Shown here piece by piece: positions 29,773-38,354 of a DNA stretch of 64,000 nucleotides. Numbering within the stretch: the first letter of the stretch is position 1; the number at the start of each line of letters is the position of its first letter. Made by a program: the position numbers and the translations under genes. The notes beneath the pieces were generated by a model. That model did no database searches. It was given only the letters and a program-made list of their open reading frames with translations, and had not been told where the DNA came from. The stretch lies in contig JAQUXP010000005.1 in assembly GCA_028692395.1 (NCBI GenBank), positions 34,772-98,771 on the forward strand, written 5' to 3'. The DNA is from Lachnospiraceae bacterium (lineage in GTDB: Bacteria; Bacillota; Clostridia; Lachnospirales; Lachnospiraceae).

Positions 29773-31839
29773 TTACTCCGCTAATTCGGTTTCCACACAA
29801 AGCTTTGCGGCACCTGCAACTGTCACGCTTCCATCCTCTTCCACCGTTATTTTCGTTACATTCTGATCAAGATCATAGTTTCTGCTAAAGCCATCATCAT
29901 CATACAGTTCATAGGATGCACGCTGTCCCTTAAAACCGATTACCTTTACTTTGGTGGTATCCAGCTGCTCTACCGAGTCTGCGGGCTGTACCAGCACCAG
30001 CAGATGTCCCGGGCGCAGGAACAAAAGCATCTCACTTAGCTTTGCATCTACATAATGATGTCCGCTGCACATCCTCTCGCAGGTGTAATCCTCCGGGCCT
30101 CTTACCCGTAGCATCAGCATTTCCTCCGGCAGATACACATAGCGTCCGGTGGCATTCTGGGTATAGATAGGAGCGCACATCAGACTTTCTCCTACCATCA
30201 GCTGATCCTCCACCTGAGAAGCGTGGGAATCCTCCGGGTACACAAAAGAAAGGGGCTTGAAGTACATGTCACTTTTCAAAACTGCCTTCATATACTCGCT
30301 GTAAATGTAGGGAACCAGCGCATAACGCATCTGGATGATCTTTCGAAAATCCTCCGTGTGATCAAAGCGGTAAACCTCCTGGTCTCTCGTTCCCATGGCT
30401 GCATGATTTCTCATCAGCGGATTAAACACTGCGAACTGTAGCCAGCGCATCATCAGATCTTCGGTAGTATCATCGCCAAAACCGCCAATATCTGCACCGG
30501 TATAGAGAATTCCCATCATGTTGAGGGATGGCTGCATCTTAATACTCATCAGCAGATGTCCCCACCATGCCTTGTTGTCACCCATCCAGATACCGCCGTA
30601 GCGATGCATCCCCACATAGGAGGAGCGGGAAAACATCAGGATCCTTTTATCAGGCTCCAGCTCTTCAAAGGCTTCCCCTGCTGCACGGGTCATATTATAG
30701 CCAAAAAGATTGTGAACCTTGTCATGGCGTACCATCTTTCCGTTGATATTGTGGAAGAAAAGCTTATAATCCTCCCTGTTGTTGGGAAGACCGTGAATCA
30801 TCCCCAGAAACTGGTTGTAGGTATCCAGATCCAGATTCCGTCCCTGGAATTCTCCCAGCTTCTCAAATACCTGCTGAAGGTGTTCCTCTGAGTAGAAGAG
30901 TGCCGGCTCATTCATATCATTCCAGAAGCCCTCAATCCCTTTGTCCAGCAGGAACTTATAGCTCTTTCCGAACCAGTCCCTGGCTTTTGGATTCAGCACA
31001 TCGGGAAAATGCACCCGCCCCGGCCAGACACCGGCAACAAAATCCGTACCGTCTGCATTTTTACAGAAATAGTGATTCTTTACCCCTTCCTCGTAGGTCT
31101 CATAGCCTTCCTCGATCTTCACTCCCGCATCGATGATGGGCACCAGACGTACATGCTGCTCCTTCATCTCCTGCACAAAGCCTTCAAAGTCCGGAAATGT
31201 CTCCTCGTTGATGGAGAAATCCTTATATCTTTCCATGTAATCAATATCCAGATACACAGAATCCAGCGGAATCTGATTCTCTCTATGATTTTTTACCACA
31301 GCTCTGATCTCATCCTCATCCATATAGCTCCAGCGGCACTGCTGGTAGCCAAATGCCCACTTGGGCGGAATATAGCTTTGTCCCACCAGCTGGCGGAACT
31401 GACGCACGATGTCCAAAATACTGTCACCCTCGATGATATAGATGTCCAGATCTGCCTCCTGGGGCTTCATCACCAGCTCATCCAGATGGGTATAGCCCAT
31501 GTCAAAGCTGATAATTCCCGCATAGTCCACGAACACCCCAAAGCTTTGTCGTCCCGACACCACGAAGAAATTGTGGGATGCATACAGGGAATGACTGGTT
31601 TCCACATGCACCGGATCATCCATGCAGCGGCTTTCATAGATCCAGCCCCGCTTGTTGATACCACGGACATTCTCTCCCAGGCCATAGACGGCATCCTCCT
31701 GATCCAGCTGATACTTTAACGTCAGCTGACCATCTTCTTTTATTTCTTCAAAGTATGGCAGTGTATCATGCTCCGTCTTCTTCTGCTGCACCACTGCATC
31801 CGTCTGAAACGGACTTCCATAGGTATATTTTCGAATCAT
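29773..31839 (-). CDS. Alpha-glucosidase, GH31
   Basis: A 688-residue GH31 hydrolase acting on alpha-glucosides (alpha-1,4 or alpha-1,6 bonds of maltodextrin or isomalto-oligosaccharides). Family signatures are YGLGENVRGINKRGWIYE near the N-terminus, PPKWAFGYQQCRWSY at the barrel entry, the nucleophile region GFWNDMNEPALF and the acid/base region YTGADIGGFGDDTTEDLMMRW. The start is set at the ATG at 31839 (MIRKYTYGSPF) because GGAG lies 9 nt upstream; the frame also offers an ATG at 31854, whose spacing to AGGAG is only one base. It lies 25 nt after the second GH13 gene and is cotranscribed with it. Confidence 0.92.
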   Translation of the reverse strand: MIRKYTYGSPFQTDAVVQQKKTEHDTLPYFEEIKEDGQLTLKYQLDQEDAVYGLGENVRGINKRGWIYESRCMDDPVHVETSHSLYASHNFFVVSGRQSFGVFVDYAGIISFDMGYTHLDELVMKPQEADLDIYIIEGDSILDIVRQFRQLVGQSYIPPKWAFGYQQCRWSYMDEDEIRAVVKNHRENQIPLDSVYLDIDYMERYKDFSINEETFPDFEGFVQEMKEQHVRLVPIIDAGVKIEEGYETYEEGVKNHYFCKNADGTDFVAGVWPGRVHFPDVLNPKARDWFGKSYKFLLDKGIEGFWNDMNEPALFYSEEHLQQVFEKLGEFQGRNLDLDTYNQFLGMIHGLPNNREDYKLFFHNINGKMVRHDKVHNLFGYNMTRAAGEAFEELEPDKRILMFSRSSYVGMHRYGGIWMGDNKAWWGHLLMSIKMQPSLNMMGILYTGADIGGFGDDTTEDLMMRWLQFAVFNPLMRNHAAMGTRDQEVYRFDHTEDFRKIIQMRYALVPYIYSEYMKAVLKSDMYFKPLSFVYPEDSHASQVEDQLMVGESLMCAPIYTQNATGRYVYLPEEMLMLRVRGPEDYTCERMCSGHHYVDAKLSEMLLFLRPGHLLVLVQPADSVEQLDTTKVKVIGFKGQRASYELYDDDGFSRNYDLDQNVTKITVEEDGSVTVAGAAKLCVETELAE

Positions 31840-31864
31840 ATCGCTTTTCTCCATTCTCCTTTGT

Positions 31865-33523
31865 TTACAGCAGAACAACCACTGCCTCATACGGCTTTAA
31901 GTTACCCTCTTTGAAGCTGCTGTCCTTATAATTCTGAATCAAAACCTTTCCTTCTGCAAATGCACCAAAGTCGTAGCTTCTTTCGTTCTCTGAGAAGTTG
32001 CAGACTACCAGCAGCTTCTGCTCGCCCAGGGTTCTGGTGTATACATAAAGATCCGGATCCTCTGCAAGCAGCAGATCATAGTGTCCGTACACAATAATCT
32101 CATACTGTTTTCTGAGGGCAATCAGCTTCTGATAATAGTGGAAGACAGAATCCTCCCTTGCCAGCTGATCCTTTGCGTTAACCTTCGTATAATTAGGGTT
32201 CACTGCCAGCCATGGTTTTCCAGTGGTGAATCCGGCATTGGCACTTTCATCCCACTGCATCGGTGTTCTGGCATTGTCACGGCTCTTATGAGCAATGGCA
32301 GGAAGCAGCTCCTGGGGAGTGAAGAAACCGGCTTCTGTCAGTTCGTGGTATGCATTGATCGACTCCAGATCATTAAAATCATCTACACTGTTGAATACAG
32401 AGTTGGTCATACCAAGCTCCTCACCCTGATAAACATAAGGAGTACCCTGCATCATATGCAGACAGGTTCCGATACATTTTGCAGAGATTTCCCGATACGC
32501 ATCGCTGTCATTTCCAAGGCGGGATACGATTCTTGGCTGATCATGGTTACAGAAATAAAGGCTGTTCCATGCAACACCATCCAGACCCTTCTGCCATTTT
32601 GTCAGATTCTCTTTCAGAGGAACCAGTGGCATCTTTTTCGTGGACCACTTAAAGCCGTCGCCATCATCCAGTCCTACATGCTCAAACTGGAATACCATGT
32701 TCAGCTCACTTTGTTCATTATTCGCATATCTTTGTGCTTCCTCAAGGGTAACTCCGGCACACTCTCCCACGGTCATAATGTCATACTTAGACAGTACGGT
32801 CTGATTCATCTCCTTCAGATAATCATGAACCTTTGGTCCATTGGCACAGATATTTGAGGTTCCATAGGTTCCGCCATAGACTTCTGAATCCGGATATCCT
32901 TCCGGCTTTGAGATCAGGCTGATTACATCCATACGGAAACCGTCAATCCCCTTATCACACCAGCGAGTCATCATGTCAAATACTTCTTTTCGAACTCTTG
33001 GATTCGCCCAGTTCAGATCCGGCTGTTTTTTGGAAAACAGATGGAGGTAATACTGCTGGGTTTTATCATCGAACTGCCATGCAGAGCCGGAGAAGCAGGA
33101 GCCCCAGTTGTTCGGCTCTTTTCCGTCTTTTCCGTCCTTCCAGATATAGTAGTCTCTCTTGTCGTTATCCTTAGAGCTTCTGCTCTCCACAAACCACGGA
33201 TGCTCATCGGAGGTATGGTTTACTACCAGATCCATAACAATCTTGATTCCACGCTGGTGAGCGGCTTCCAGCATCCGGTCATAGTCTTCCATGGTTCCGA
33301 ACTCTGTCATAATCGCTTCGTAATTGCTGATATCGTATCCGTTGTCATCGTTTGGTGACTGATAGACCGGTGACAGCCAGATCACATTGATACCCAGCTC
33401 TTTCAGATAATCCAGCTTGCTGGTAATTCCGTTCAGATCTCCGATTCCGTCTCCATTACTGTCGCAAAAGCTTCTTGGGTAAATCTGATATACAATACTT
33501 TCTTTCCACCATGCTTTTTTCAT
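31865..33523 (-). CDS. Oligo-1,6-glucosidase, GH13
   Basis: A 552-residue intracellular alpha-glucosidase, close in length to Bacillus oligo-1,6-glucosidase. The start is at 33523 (MKKAWWKESIVYQIYPRSF) behind GGAGG. The catalytic residues are D199 in GFRMDVISL, E254 in TVGECAG and D328 in NHDQPRIVSR. Val200 next to the nucleophile is the residue that confers alpha-1,6 preference in characterised relatives, unlike Ala200 in the paralogue at 21344. First gene of a GH13-GH31 operon with a dual-operator promoter and a 14-bp tandem repeat in its leader. Substrates are probably isomaltose, panose and dextrin branch stubs. Confidence 0.93.
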   Translation of the reverse strand: MKKAWWKESIVYQIYPRSFCDSNGDGIGDLNGITSKLDYLKELGINVIWLSPVYQSPNDDNGYDISNYEAIMTEFGTMEDYDRMLEAAHQRGIKIVMDLVVNHTSDEHPWFVESRSSKDNDKRDYYIWKDGKDGKEPNNWGSCFSGSAWQFDDKTQQYYLHLFSKKQPDLNWANPRVRKEVFDMMTRWCDKGIDGFRMDVISLISKPEGYPDSEVYGGTYGTSNICANGPKVHDYLKEMNQTVLSKYDIMTVGECAGVTLEEAQRYANNEQSELNMVFQFEHVGLDDGDGFKWSTKKMPLVPLKENLTKWQKGLDGVAWNSLYFCNHDQPRIVSRLGNDSDAYREISAKCIGTCLHMMQGTPYVYQGEELGMTNSVFNSVDDFNDLESINAYHELTEAGFFTPQELLPAIAHKSRDNARTPMQWDESANAGFTTGKPWLAVNPNYTKVNAKDQLAREDSVFHYYQKLIALRKQYEIIVYGHYDLLLAEDPDLYVYTRTLGEQKLLVVCNFSENERSYDFGAFAEGKVLIQNYKDSSFKEGNLKPYEAVVVLL

Positions 33524-33556
33524 ATCGCTAAATCCTCCATTTTCTTTTTTCTCTTC

Positions 33557-33640
33557 TCTTTTGGTTTTCGTCTTTTGGTTTTCGTCTTTCACTTTTTGTC
33601 TTTCACTTTTTGTCTTTCACTTTTTGTCTTTCACTTTTTG
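33557..33640 (-). repeat. 14-bp tandem repeat array in the leader of the GH13-GH31 operon
   Basis: Two copies of TCTTTTGGTTTTCG (33557-33584) are followed by four perfect copies of TCTTTCACTTTTTG (33585-33640) on the plus strand, with a degenerate remnant to about 33660. In the mRNA these read as purine-rich units with GTGAAAGA. The array lies between operator and ribosome binding site. Copy number can change by slippage, and 14 is not a multiple of 3. Confidence 0.93.
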
Positions 33641-33660
33641 TCTTCGTCTTTCACTCTTCG

Positions 33661-33734
33661 CTTATGCGCATAAGCTTCATGGGTTTAGAATAGCATACCC
33701 GAGGGTATGCTACAATAGGTGTTTCGCAACACCT
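33661..33734 (-). promoter_or_regulatory. Promoter and two operators of the GH13-GH31 operon
   Basis: Read on the minus strand: palindrome AGGTGTTGCGAAACACCT (33734-33717), TTGTAG (33715-33710), a 17-bp spacer that itself contains the inverted repeat GCATACCC/GGGTATGC, TATTCT (33692-33687), then the perfect palindrome CTTATGCGCATAAG (33674-33661). The order and spacing of the elements match those upstream of the GH13 gene at 21344. Confidence 0.82.
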
Positions 33735-33793
33735 GATATATTTTAGAACATTTTAACAGATTTCAAATCTTTTTTTGTATACTATGTCAAAAG

Positions 33794-34837
33794 TCATTTT
33801 TTCAGATTGCTGACGGTGTCCCGGATTACCAGCTGAACCGGAAGCTTTATATTCACATGCTTATTCTTCCCATTTTTAATCATCCCCATCAGCTGTTCCA
33901 CCGCACATTTTCCCTTTTCGTCAATATCCTGCTGCACGGTTGTAAGCTTGGGTCGACATTGGATGGACGCCCGAATATTATCAAAGCCCACCACTGAGAT
34001 ATCCTCAGGAATATGATACCCCTGATCGTAAAAAACATTCATGGCTTCTATCGCAAGATAATCTGCCGCAAAGAAAAGTGCCGTGTTATCTCTAAAGTTA
34101 TCTGCAGCCAGCTCCTCCAGCTGCTTCTCTCTGGCATTTTCATTTGGCTTCATGCGGATGACCTGTCTCTGTTCAAAGCGGATATGGTGTTTTTCCAGAG
34201 CATCCCGGTATCCAAAGAAGCGAAGGTCATCAATAGGATCACTGTCTGTCCCCTGCTCCATGCAGCTTGGCATCAGAAATCCGATTTTCTTATGGCCCTG
34301 CCGGATCAGGTATTCCGCCATCATATAACCGCCCTCATAATCCTGCAGTCCAATGTTGGCATATCCCTGATCCTTCTCCTGAAAATAAGTATCCACCGTG
34401 ACGATGGGAATTTCAAGCCTGGAGTGGAAGATATAGTAGTCCTCTCTCTCCACGCCCAGTAAAATCAGTCCTTCGATATTCCATGCCAGTGCCATGTGCA
34501 GACACTCTTCAATATTGGGATTGGCATACAGCATCATAAAGTATCCCCGTCGGCTGATCTCCTGCTCCATAGCTCCGATGATAGAGCTTGCAAAGGGATC
34601 CTGCACGATGCTGGAGCGCCCCAGATTTCGATACGCCAGCACCACTGCGATAATCCGTGAGCCGTAATTGCCCAGCAGTCTGGCTCCCATATTGGAGACA
34701 TAATTGGACTGTTCTATTACATCCTGCACCCGCTGCAGGGTATCCTTCGAAACTTTTTTTGTTCTGCCATGGAGGACGTTTGCCACTGTAGTTGGACTAA
34801 CGCCGGCAATCTCAGCCATTTCCTTAATCGTAATCAT
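33794..34837 (-). CDS. LacI-family transcriptional regulator (second)
   Basis: A 347-residue LacI-type regulator. The helix-turn-helix at residues 1-25 has MITIKEMAEIAGVSPTTVAN with recognition helix SPTTVANVL, then a hinge with YVSNMGARLLGNYGS and a sugar-binding core ending with ISVVGFDNIRASIQCRPKLTTVQQD. It is paralogous to the regulator at 28610 over its full length. The gene starts 30 nt after malY and immediately precedes the GH13-GH31 promoter, so it probably belongs to the DUF3737-malY-lacI transcript. It is a candidate ligand for either operator palindrome; the effector sugar is unknown. Confidence 0.93.
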   Translation of the reverse strand: MITIKEMAEIAGVSPTTVANVLHGRTKKVSKDTLQRVQDVIEQSNYVSNMGARLLGNYGSRIIAVVLAYRNLGRSSIVQDPFASSIIGAMEQEISRRGYFMMLYANPNIEECLHMALAWNIEGLILLGVEREDYYIFHSRLEIPIVTVDTYFQEKDQGYANIGLQDYEGGYMMAEYLIRQGHKKIGFLMPSCMEQGTDSDPIDDLRFFGYRDALEKHHIRFEQRQVIRMKPNENAREKQLEELAADNFRDNTALFFAADYLAIEAMNVFYDQGYHIPEDISVVGFDNIRASIQCRPKLTTVQQDIDEKGKCAVEQLMGMIKNGKNKHVNIKLPVQLVIRDTVSNLKK

Positions 34838-34867
34838 AGTTCGTGGACCTTTCTTTGTGGAAACTTA

Positions 34868-36055
34868 TTACGGGGCTGTCACCCTTTGCTGTGTAGACAG
34901 GTGCTTTTGAATTCCCTGTTTTAGGAGTGTGAGAGCTTTTTGTACCTGGGATTTGGGGCAAGCGATGTTGATTCGGATGAAGTATCTGCCGTCTCCCCGG
35001 TATTGTCCTCCGGCGGTCAGGTAGAGTCCTGTTTCCTGACGAAGGCAGGTACACAGCTGCCCGGTATCATCTGTGATGGTACGGCAGTCCACCCACAGGA
35101 GATAGGTTGCCCTGGATTCTACCAGCCTGATTTGGGGAAGCTCCTGCTCTAAAAAGCTTTTCACCAGCTGTCGGTTCCCGCTGATATACGCTCTCAGCTC
35201 CTCCAGCCACTCCTGTCCTTTGGTAAATGCTGCGATGACTGCTCCTGTGGCAAAGGTGTTGGGCTCCGCAACCTCATCGGAATTGAGTCCACGCTTCATC
35301 TTTTCCCGCAGCTCCTCAGAGGCTGCTACAACTGCCGCTGTCTGCAGTCCGGCAAAGTTAAATGCCTTGGAGGCTGAGATACAGATGACGCTGTTATCCC
35401 GACATGTCTGAGAAGCGGATGCATAAGAAACATAATCGTATCCCGGTTCTGTCAGATCACAGTGAATCTCGTCTGAGAGCACCACAACATGATATCTTTT
35501 GCACAGCTCACCGATTTTCGCAAGCTCCTCTTTGGACCATATTTTTCCAACTGGATTATGCGGATTGCAGAGAATCATCATGGTGGTCAGCGGATCGGAA
35601 AGCTTTTCCTCCAGATCCTGGTAGTCCATGGCATAGGTGTGTCCGTCATAGACCAGCGGGCTTTCCAGGACATGTCGTCCCTGATTTTCCACCGAATGAA
35701 AAAAGATGTCGTATACCGGCGTCTGGATCAGAACCTTATCTCCCACATTGGTCAGACGCTTGACTGCGCAGGTAACCGCAGGAATTACTCCAGTGCAGAA
35801 AATCAGCCATTCCTTCTCTATCTCAAGATGATGCCTTCTTCCCCACCATCCCTGAATGGCTTCATACCACGCCTCCGGTACGATATTATAACCAAAGATT
35901 CCCTGCTCCACACGATCCTTCAAAGCTTCTATGACCTCCGGTGCCGTCTGAAAATCCATGTCCGCAACCCACATGGGAAGCTCATTGTCCGGCACATCCC
36001 ACTTCATAGAATTCGTGTTTCTCCTGTTATTTATCTTATCAAAATCATACTTCAT
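34868..36055 (-). CDS. PLP-dependent C-S lyase/aminotransferase, MalY/PatB family
   Basis: A 395-residue fold-type I pyridoxal-phosphate enzyme. Visible features are the family N-terminus (MKYDFDKINNRRNTNSMKWD), PMWVADMDFQTAPEV, LCNPHNPVGKIW, LSDEIHCDL and the Schiff-base lysine in SASKAFNFAGLQTA. Family members cleave cystathionine or cysteine to pyruvate, ammonia and a thiol; E. coli MalY in addition represses the maltose activator MalT. No MalT homologue is seen here, so a regulatory role on this cluster would be speculative. It lies between the DUF3737 gene and lacI, all on one strand with short gaps. Confidence 0.92.
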   Translation of the reverse strand: MKYDFDKINNRRNTNSMKWDVPDNELPMWVADMDFQTAPEVIEALKDRVEQGIFGYNIVPEAWYEAIQGWWGRRHHLEIEKEWLIFCTGVIPAVTCAVKRLTNVGDKVLIQTPVYDIFFHSVENQGRHVLESPLVYDGHTYAMDYQDLEEKLSDPLTTMMILCNPHNPVGKIWSKEELAKIGELCKRYHVVVLSDEIHCDLTEPGYDYVSYASASQTCRDNSVICISASKAFNFAGLQTAAVVAASEELREKMKRGLNSDEVAEPNTFATGAVIAAFTKGQEWLEELRAYISGNRQLVKSFLEQELPQIRLVESRATYLLWVDCRTITDDTGQLCTCLRQETGLYLTAGGQYRGDGRYFIRINIACPKSQVQKALTLLKQGIQKHLSTQQRVTAP

Positions 36056-36099
36056 CTTAGTATTGTTCTCCCTGCTTTGCTGGTAACCGTCCTGATAAA

Positions 36100-36945
36100 C
36101 TACCGGGTCCGGGTGGTGATAATTGTGGTGTTTTCCTGCTGCACATCTGGATTGTCAAAGATCACCTCTTTGATTTCTTTTGCACGGATGATGCCGCTGA
36201 TAGGATTCTTCACACTGTCTATCTCACTGGTAATCTCTGCATCTACCGTCGCATACTCAAAAGCCAGGTCAGTATTCAAAAGCTTACAGTTCTTCATCAC
36301 AATATTTTCCATATAGCACATACCCTGATCGCTCTCTACGGTGCAGTTGATCAGCGTAATATTTTTGGAATTCCAGCCAAAATATTGTCCGGAAATGAAG
36401 GAGTCGTAGATGGTAACATGGTCGCAATTCCAGAAAGCGTCTTTGGAAAGCAGTCTGGAGTTACGGATGGTAATATTCTTTCCTCCATCGAAGGAATAAT
36501 TGCCATAGAGAGTAAGTCCATCAATCTCCATATCGGAGCTTCCCATACCGAAGTATGGCCCCTTTGCCATAACATTTTTCATGGTGACATGGGTACAGTT
36601 CCAGAGGGTTTCTTCTGCGTTTGGAAGTGTTACCTCCTCCAGTGTTACATGGCTGCAGCGACGAAAGCCCTTTGGCGCCTCATAGGTAATATTTTTCATC
36701 GCCAGATTGTCTGTATACCAGATGGCAGCTCTTGCCATCTCAAAGAATACACTGTCCTCCACTTTTACATTCTGACAATACCAGAAGGGATATTTCCACT
36801 GAAACAGACAGTTATCTGCTGTAATATCTCTGCTTTCCTTCAGAGGGGACTCCCCATCTGCAAAACTGCAATAGGACAGCTCCAGATCCCTGCTCTGAAA
36901 TAATGCACGTTCACCGACAAATTTTTGTTCTGTATATTTTTTCAT
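36100..36945 (-). CDS. DUF3737 family protein (parallel beta-helix-like)
   Basis: A 281-residue protein that I recognise as DUF3737. The start at 36945 (MKKYTEQKF) is an ATG preceded by AGGAATTGGAG; an in-frame TTG three codons earlier is less likely. From about residue 20 to 240 the chain consists of imperfect units of about 20 residues with alternating hydrophobic residues and Asn/Asp/Cys turns (DNCLFQWKYPFWYCQNVKVEDS, then similar rungs), which is the pattern of a right-handed beta-helix. No signal peptide is present. Function unknown. It is the first gene before malY and lacI, 44 nt from malY. Confidence 0.85.
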   Translation of the reverse strand: MKKYTEQKFVGERALFQSRDLELSYCSFADGESPLKESRDITADNCLFQWKYPFWYCQNVKVEDSVFFEMARAAIWYTDNLAMKNITYEAPKGFRRCSHVTLEEVTLPNAEETLWNCTHVTMKNVMAKGPYFGMGSSDMEIDGLTLYGNYSFDGGKNITIRNSRLLSKDAFWNCDHVTIYDSFISGQYFGWNSKNITLINCTVESDQGMCYMENIVMKNCKLLNTDLAFEYATVDAEITSEIDSVKNPISGIIRAKEIKEVIFDNPDVQQENTTIITTRTR

Positions 36946-37062
36946 AGTCTCCAATTCCTGACAGCTGCTGATATGCTGCCGCCATATCTGCTTACATTTA
37001 CTGCTTACAAACCAAGTGTAGCAAGCTAAAGTCAGCTTTAGTCAAGTCTGTTTTTCCTTTTC

Positions 37063-38190
37063 TTATCTGAAATACAATTCCAGTCTGGCCTGACTTTGTA
37101 TCTTCTCCAGATTTATGTCCGAATGCTCAATCTCTCTGGAATACCGGTATACAATCTCCACGATCTCCTCCTGATCCAGCATTTTCTCGTTACGCAGCCA
37201 CCGTGCTTTCAGCATTTCTTCCAGCGCAAGTACGCTGACGGCAGCCAGCCATGCTTTCCCGTAGATCTCTCCATCGTACACTGCCCCGCAAAAATAAGTG
37301 CTGATAAAGTACACCAGAAGCTGCTCTTTTTGAATCTCCCAGTCCATACCACTGCCCGAAAGCCACTGGAAAAATTCCTGGGTCGTCCTGTTCCATTTCT
37401 GCGAATCGTGGTTTCCATACAGTCGCTCTTGTGTCTCGCAGAGATGTACGCACCAGTCTTCTTTCAAAAATTCCAGGCTTTCAAGCATGGACAATAACTC
37501 CTCTGCAAATCGATACGCCTCTTCTGTCTTTGTATGGGCAAGATCACGCTTCACATACTGACAGACTGCGTCCTTCTGATACTTTTCCAGCACCGCCTCA
37601 CAGGCAAAAAGCTCACTGCTGTTGACCCTCAGCTGCATATCTCTGGCAATTCCCAGCATCAGCTTCATGCGCACAGCGATGGAAAGCTCACGGTTTTGCA
37701 GTATTTTTATCAGCACTTCTCTGGCATCCACCAGCTGAGAATAAAGGAACAGGTCAAAATCCTCGTACTCTTCCTCTCCCTTTCTCCTGGCCGTGAGAAA
37801 ATGCACCGGTTCCTTCTTATGCAGCAGGATACGCGCCGCCTCCGGGCAGGATATGGACAGCGTAATCTCCCTGACACCCTCGAACTCTTCCACATGGCGT
37901 GGATAAAGTCTGCAGGTTCTGCAAAGACTGTCCCTTCCAAGATTGGTATACATATCACAAAGATTGTCTTCCCTTAAAAACGCACAGCGCCGTTCCTCAC
38001 CCTGGCGAAACTCCTTTTTTCTCCAGTTTATGGATTTCTTCAATTTTTTTCGGTAAATGCTTCTGACACTTCGATAGTTCTTTAAGGCTCTTGCATCCAC
38101 CACTATCTTCCATCCCGCACAGCAGGTATCTTCGCATTCCTCTGCGATACATTGAAACTCTTTATAGTAATCCGGTATCATATATAACAT
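37063..38190 (-). CDS. FliB-like lysine N-methylase family protein
   Basis: A 375-residue protein with the cysteine-rich N-terminus of the flagellin lysine-N-methylase (FliB)/YkgJ-like group: CIAEECEDTCCAGW (residues about 14-28), CAFLREDNLCDMY and LGRDSLCRTCRLYPRH, which probably bind an iron-sulfur cluster. The C-terminal two-thirds are helical and poorly conserved. In Salmonella FliB methylates flagellin lysines, but no flagellar or chemotaxis genes are seen in this window, so the target here is unknown. The start has a weak AAAGGAAAG site; an ATG three codons later is possible. It diverges from the MATE transporter gene. Confidence 0.8.
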   Translation of the reverse strand: MLYMIPDYYKEFQCIAEECEDTCCAGWKIVVDARALKNYRSVRSIYRKKLKKSINWRKKEFRQGEERRCAFLREDNLCDMYTNLGRDSLCRTCRLYPRHVEEFEGVREITLSISCPEAARILLHKKEPVHFLTARRKGEEEYEDFDLFLYSQLVDAREVLIKILQNRELSIAVRMKLMLGIARDMQLRVNSSELFACEAVLEKYQKDAVCQYVKRDLAHTKTEEAYRFAEELLSMLESLEFLKEDWCVHLCETQERLYGNHDSQKWNRTTQEFFQWLSGSGMDWEIQKEQLLVYFISTYFCGAVYDGEIYGKAWLAAVSVLALEEMLKARWLRNEKMLDQEEIVEIVYRYSREIEHSDINLEKIQSQARLELYFR

Positions 38191-38252
38191 ATTTTATCTG
38201 CTTTCCTTTATCATCTCTGCAATTTTCATTTGACAAGTGGATGGAGTTTCCC

Positions 38253-38281
38253 TTGCGTTAATTTTCTTCATACACTATACT
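38253..38281 (+). promoter_or_regulatory. Promoter of the MATE transporter gene
   Basis: TTGCGT (38253-38258), a 17-bp spacer and TATACT (38276-38281), followed 13 nt later by a 27-nt palindrome in the leader. Confidence 0.65.
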
Positions 38282-38294
38282 GTATAAAGAATAC

Positions 38295-38321
38295 GTAATT
38301 GTTCCGTACCTGAACAGTTAC
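38295..38321. repeat. 27-nt palindrome in the leader of the MATE gene
   Basis: The sequence GTAATTGTTCCGTACCTGAA followed by CAGTTAC has arms GTAA..GTTC and GAAC..TTAC. A close copy lies at 61667-61693, and a half copy (GTAACAATTCAG) at 42108-42119. All three are within about 35 nt upstream of a start codon. Confidence 0.7.
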
Positions 38322-38354
38322 CTTCGCTAATCTATAATACTCAGGAGAATGTAT

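Noticed and set aside
33557-33640. 14-bp repeats considered as a CRISPR array
   Set aside because: Units are directly adjacent without spacers, are too short, and no cas gene is nearby.
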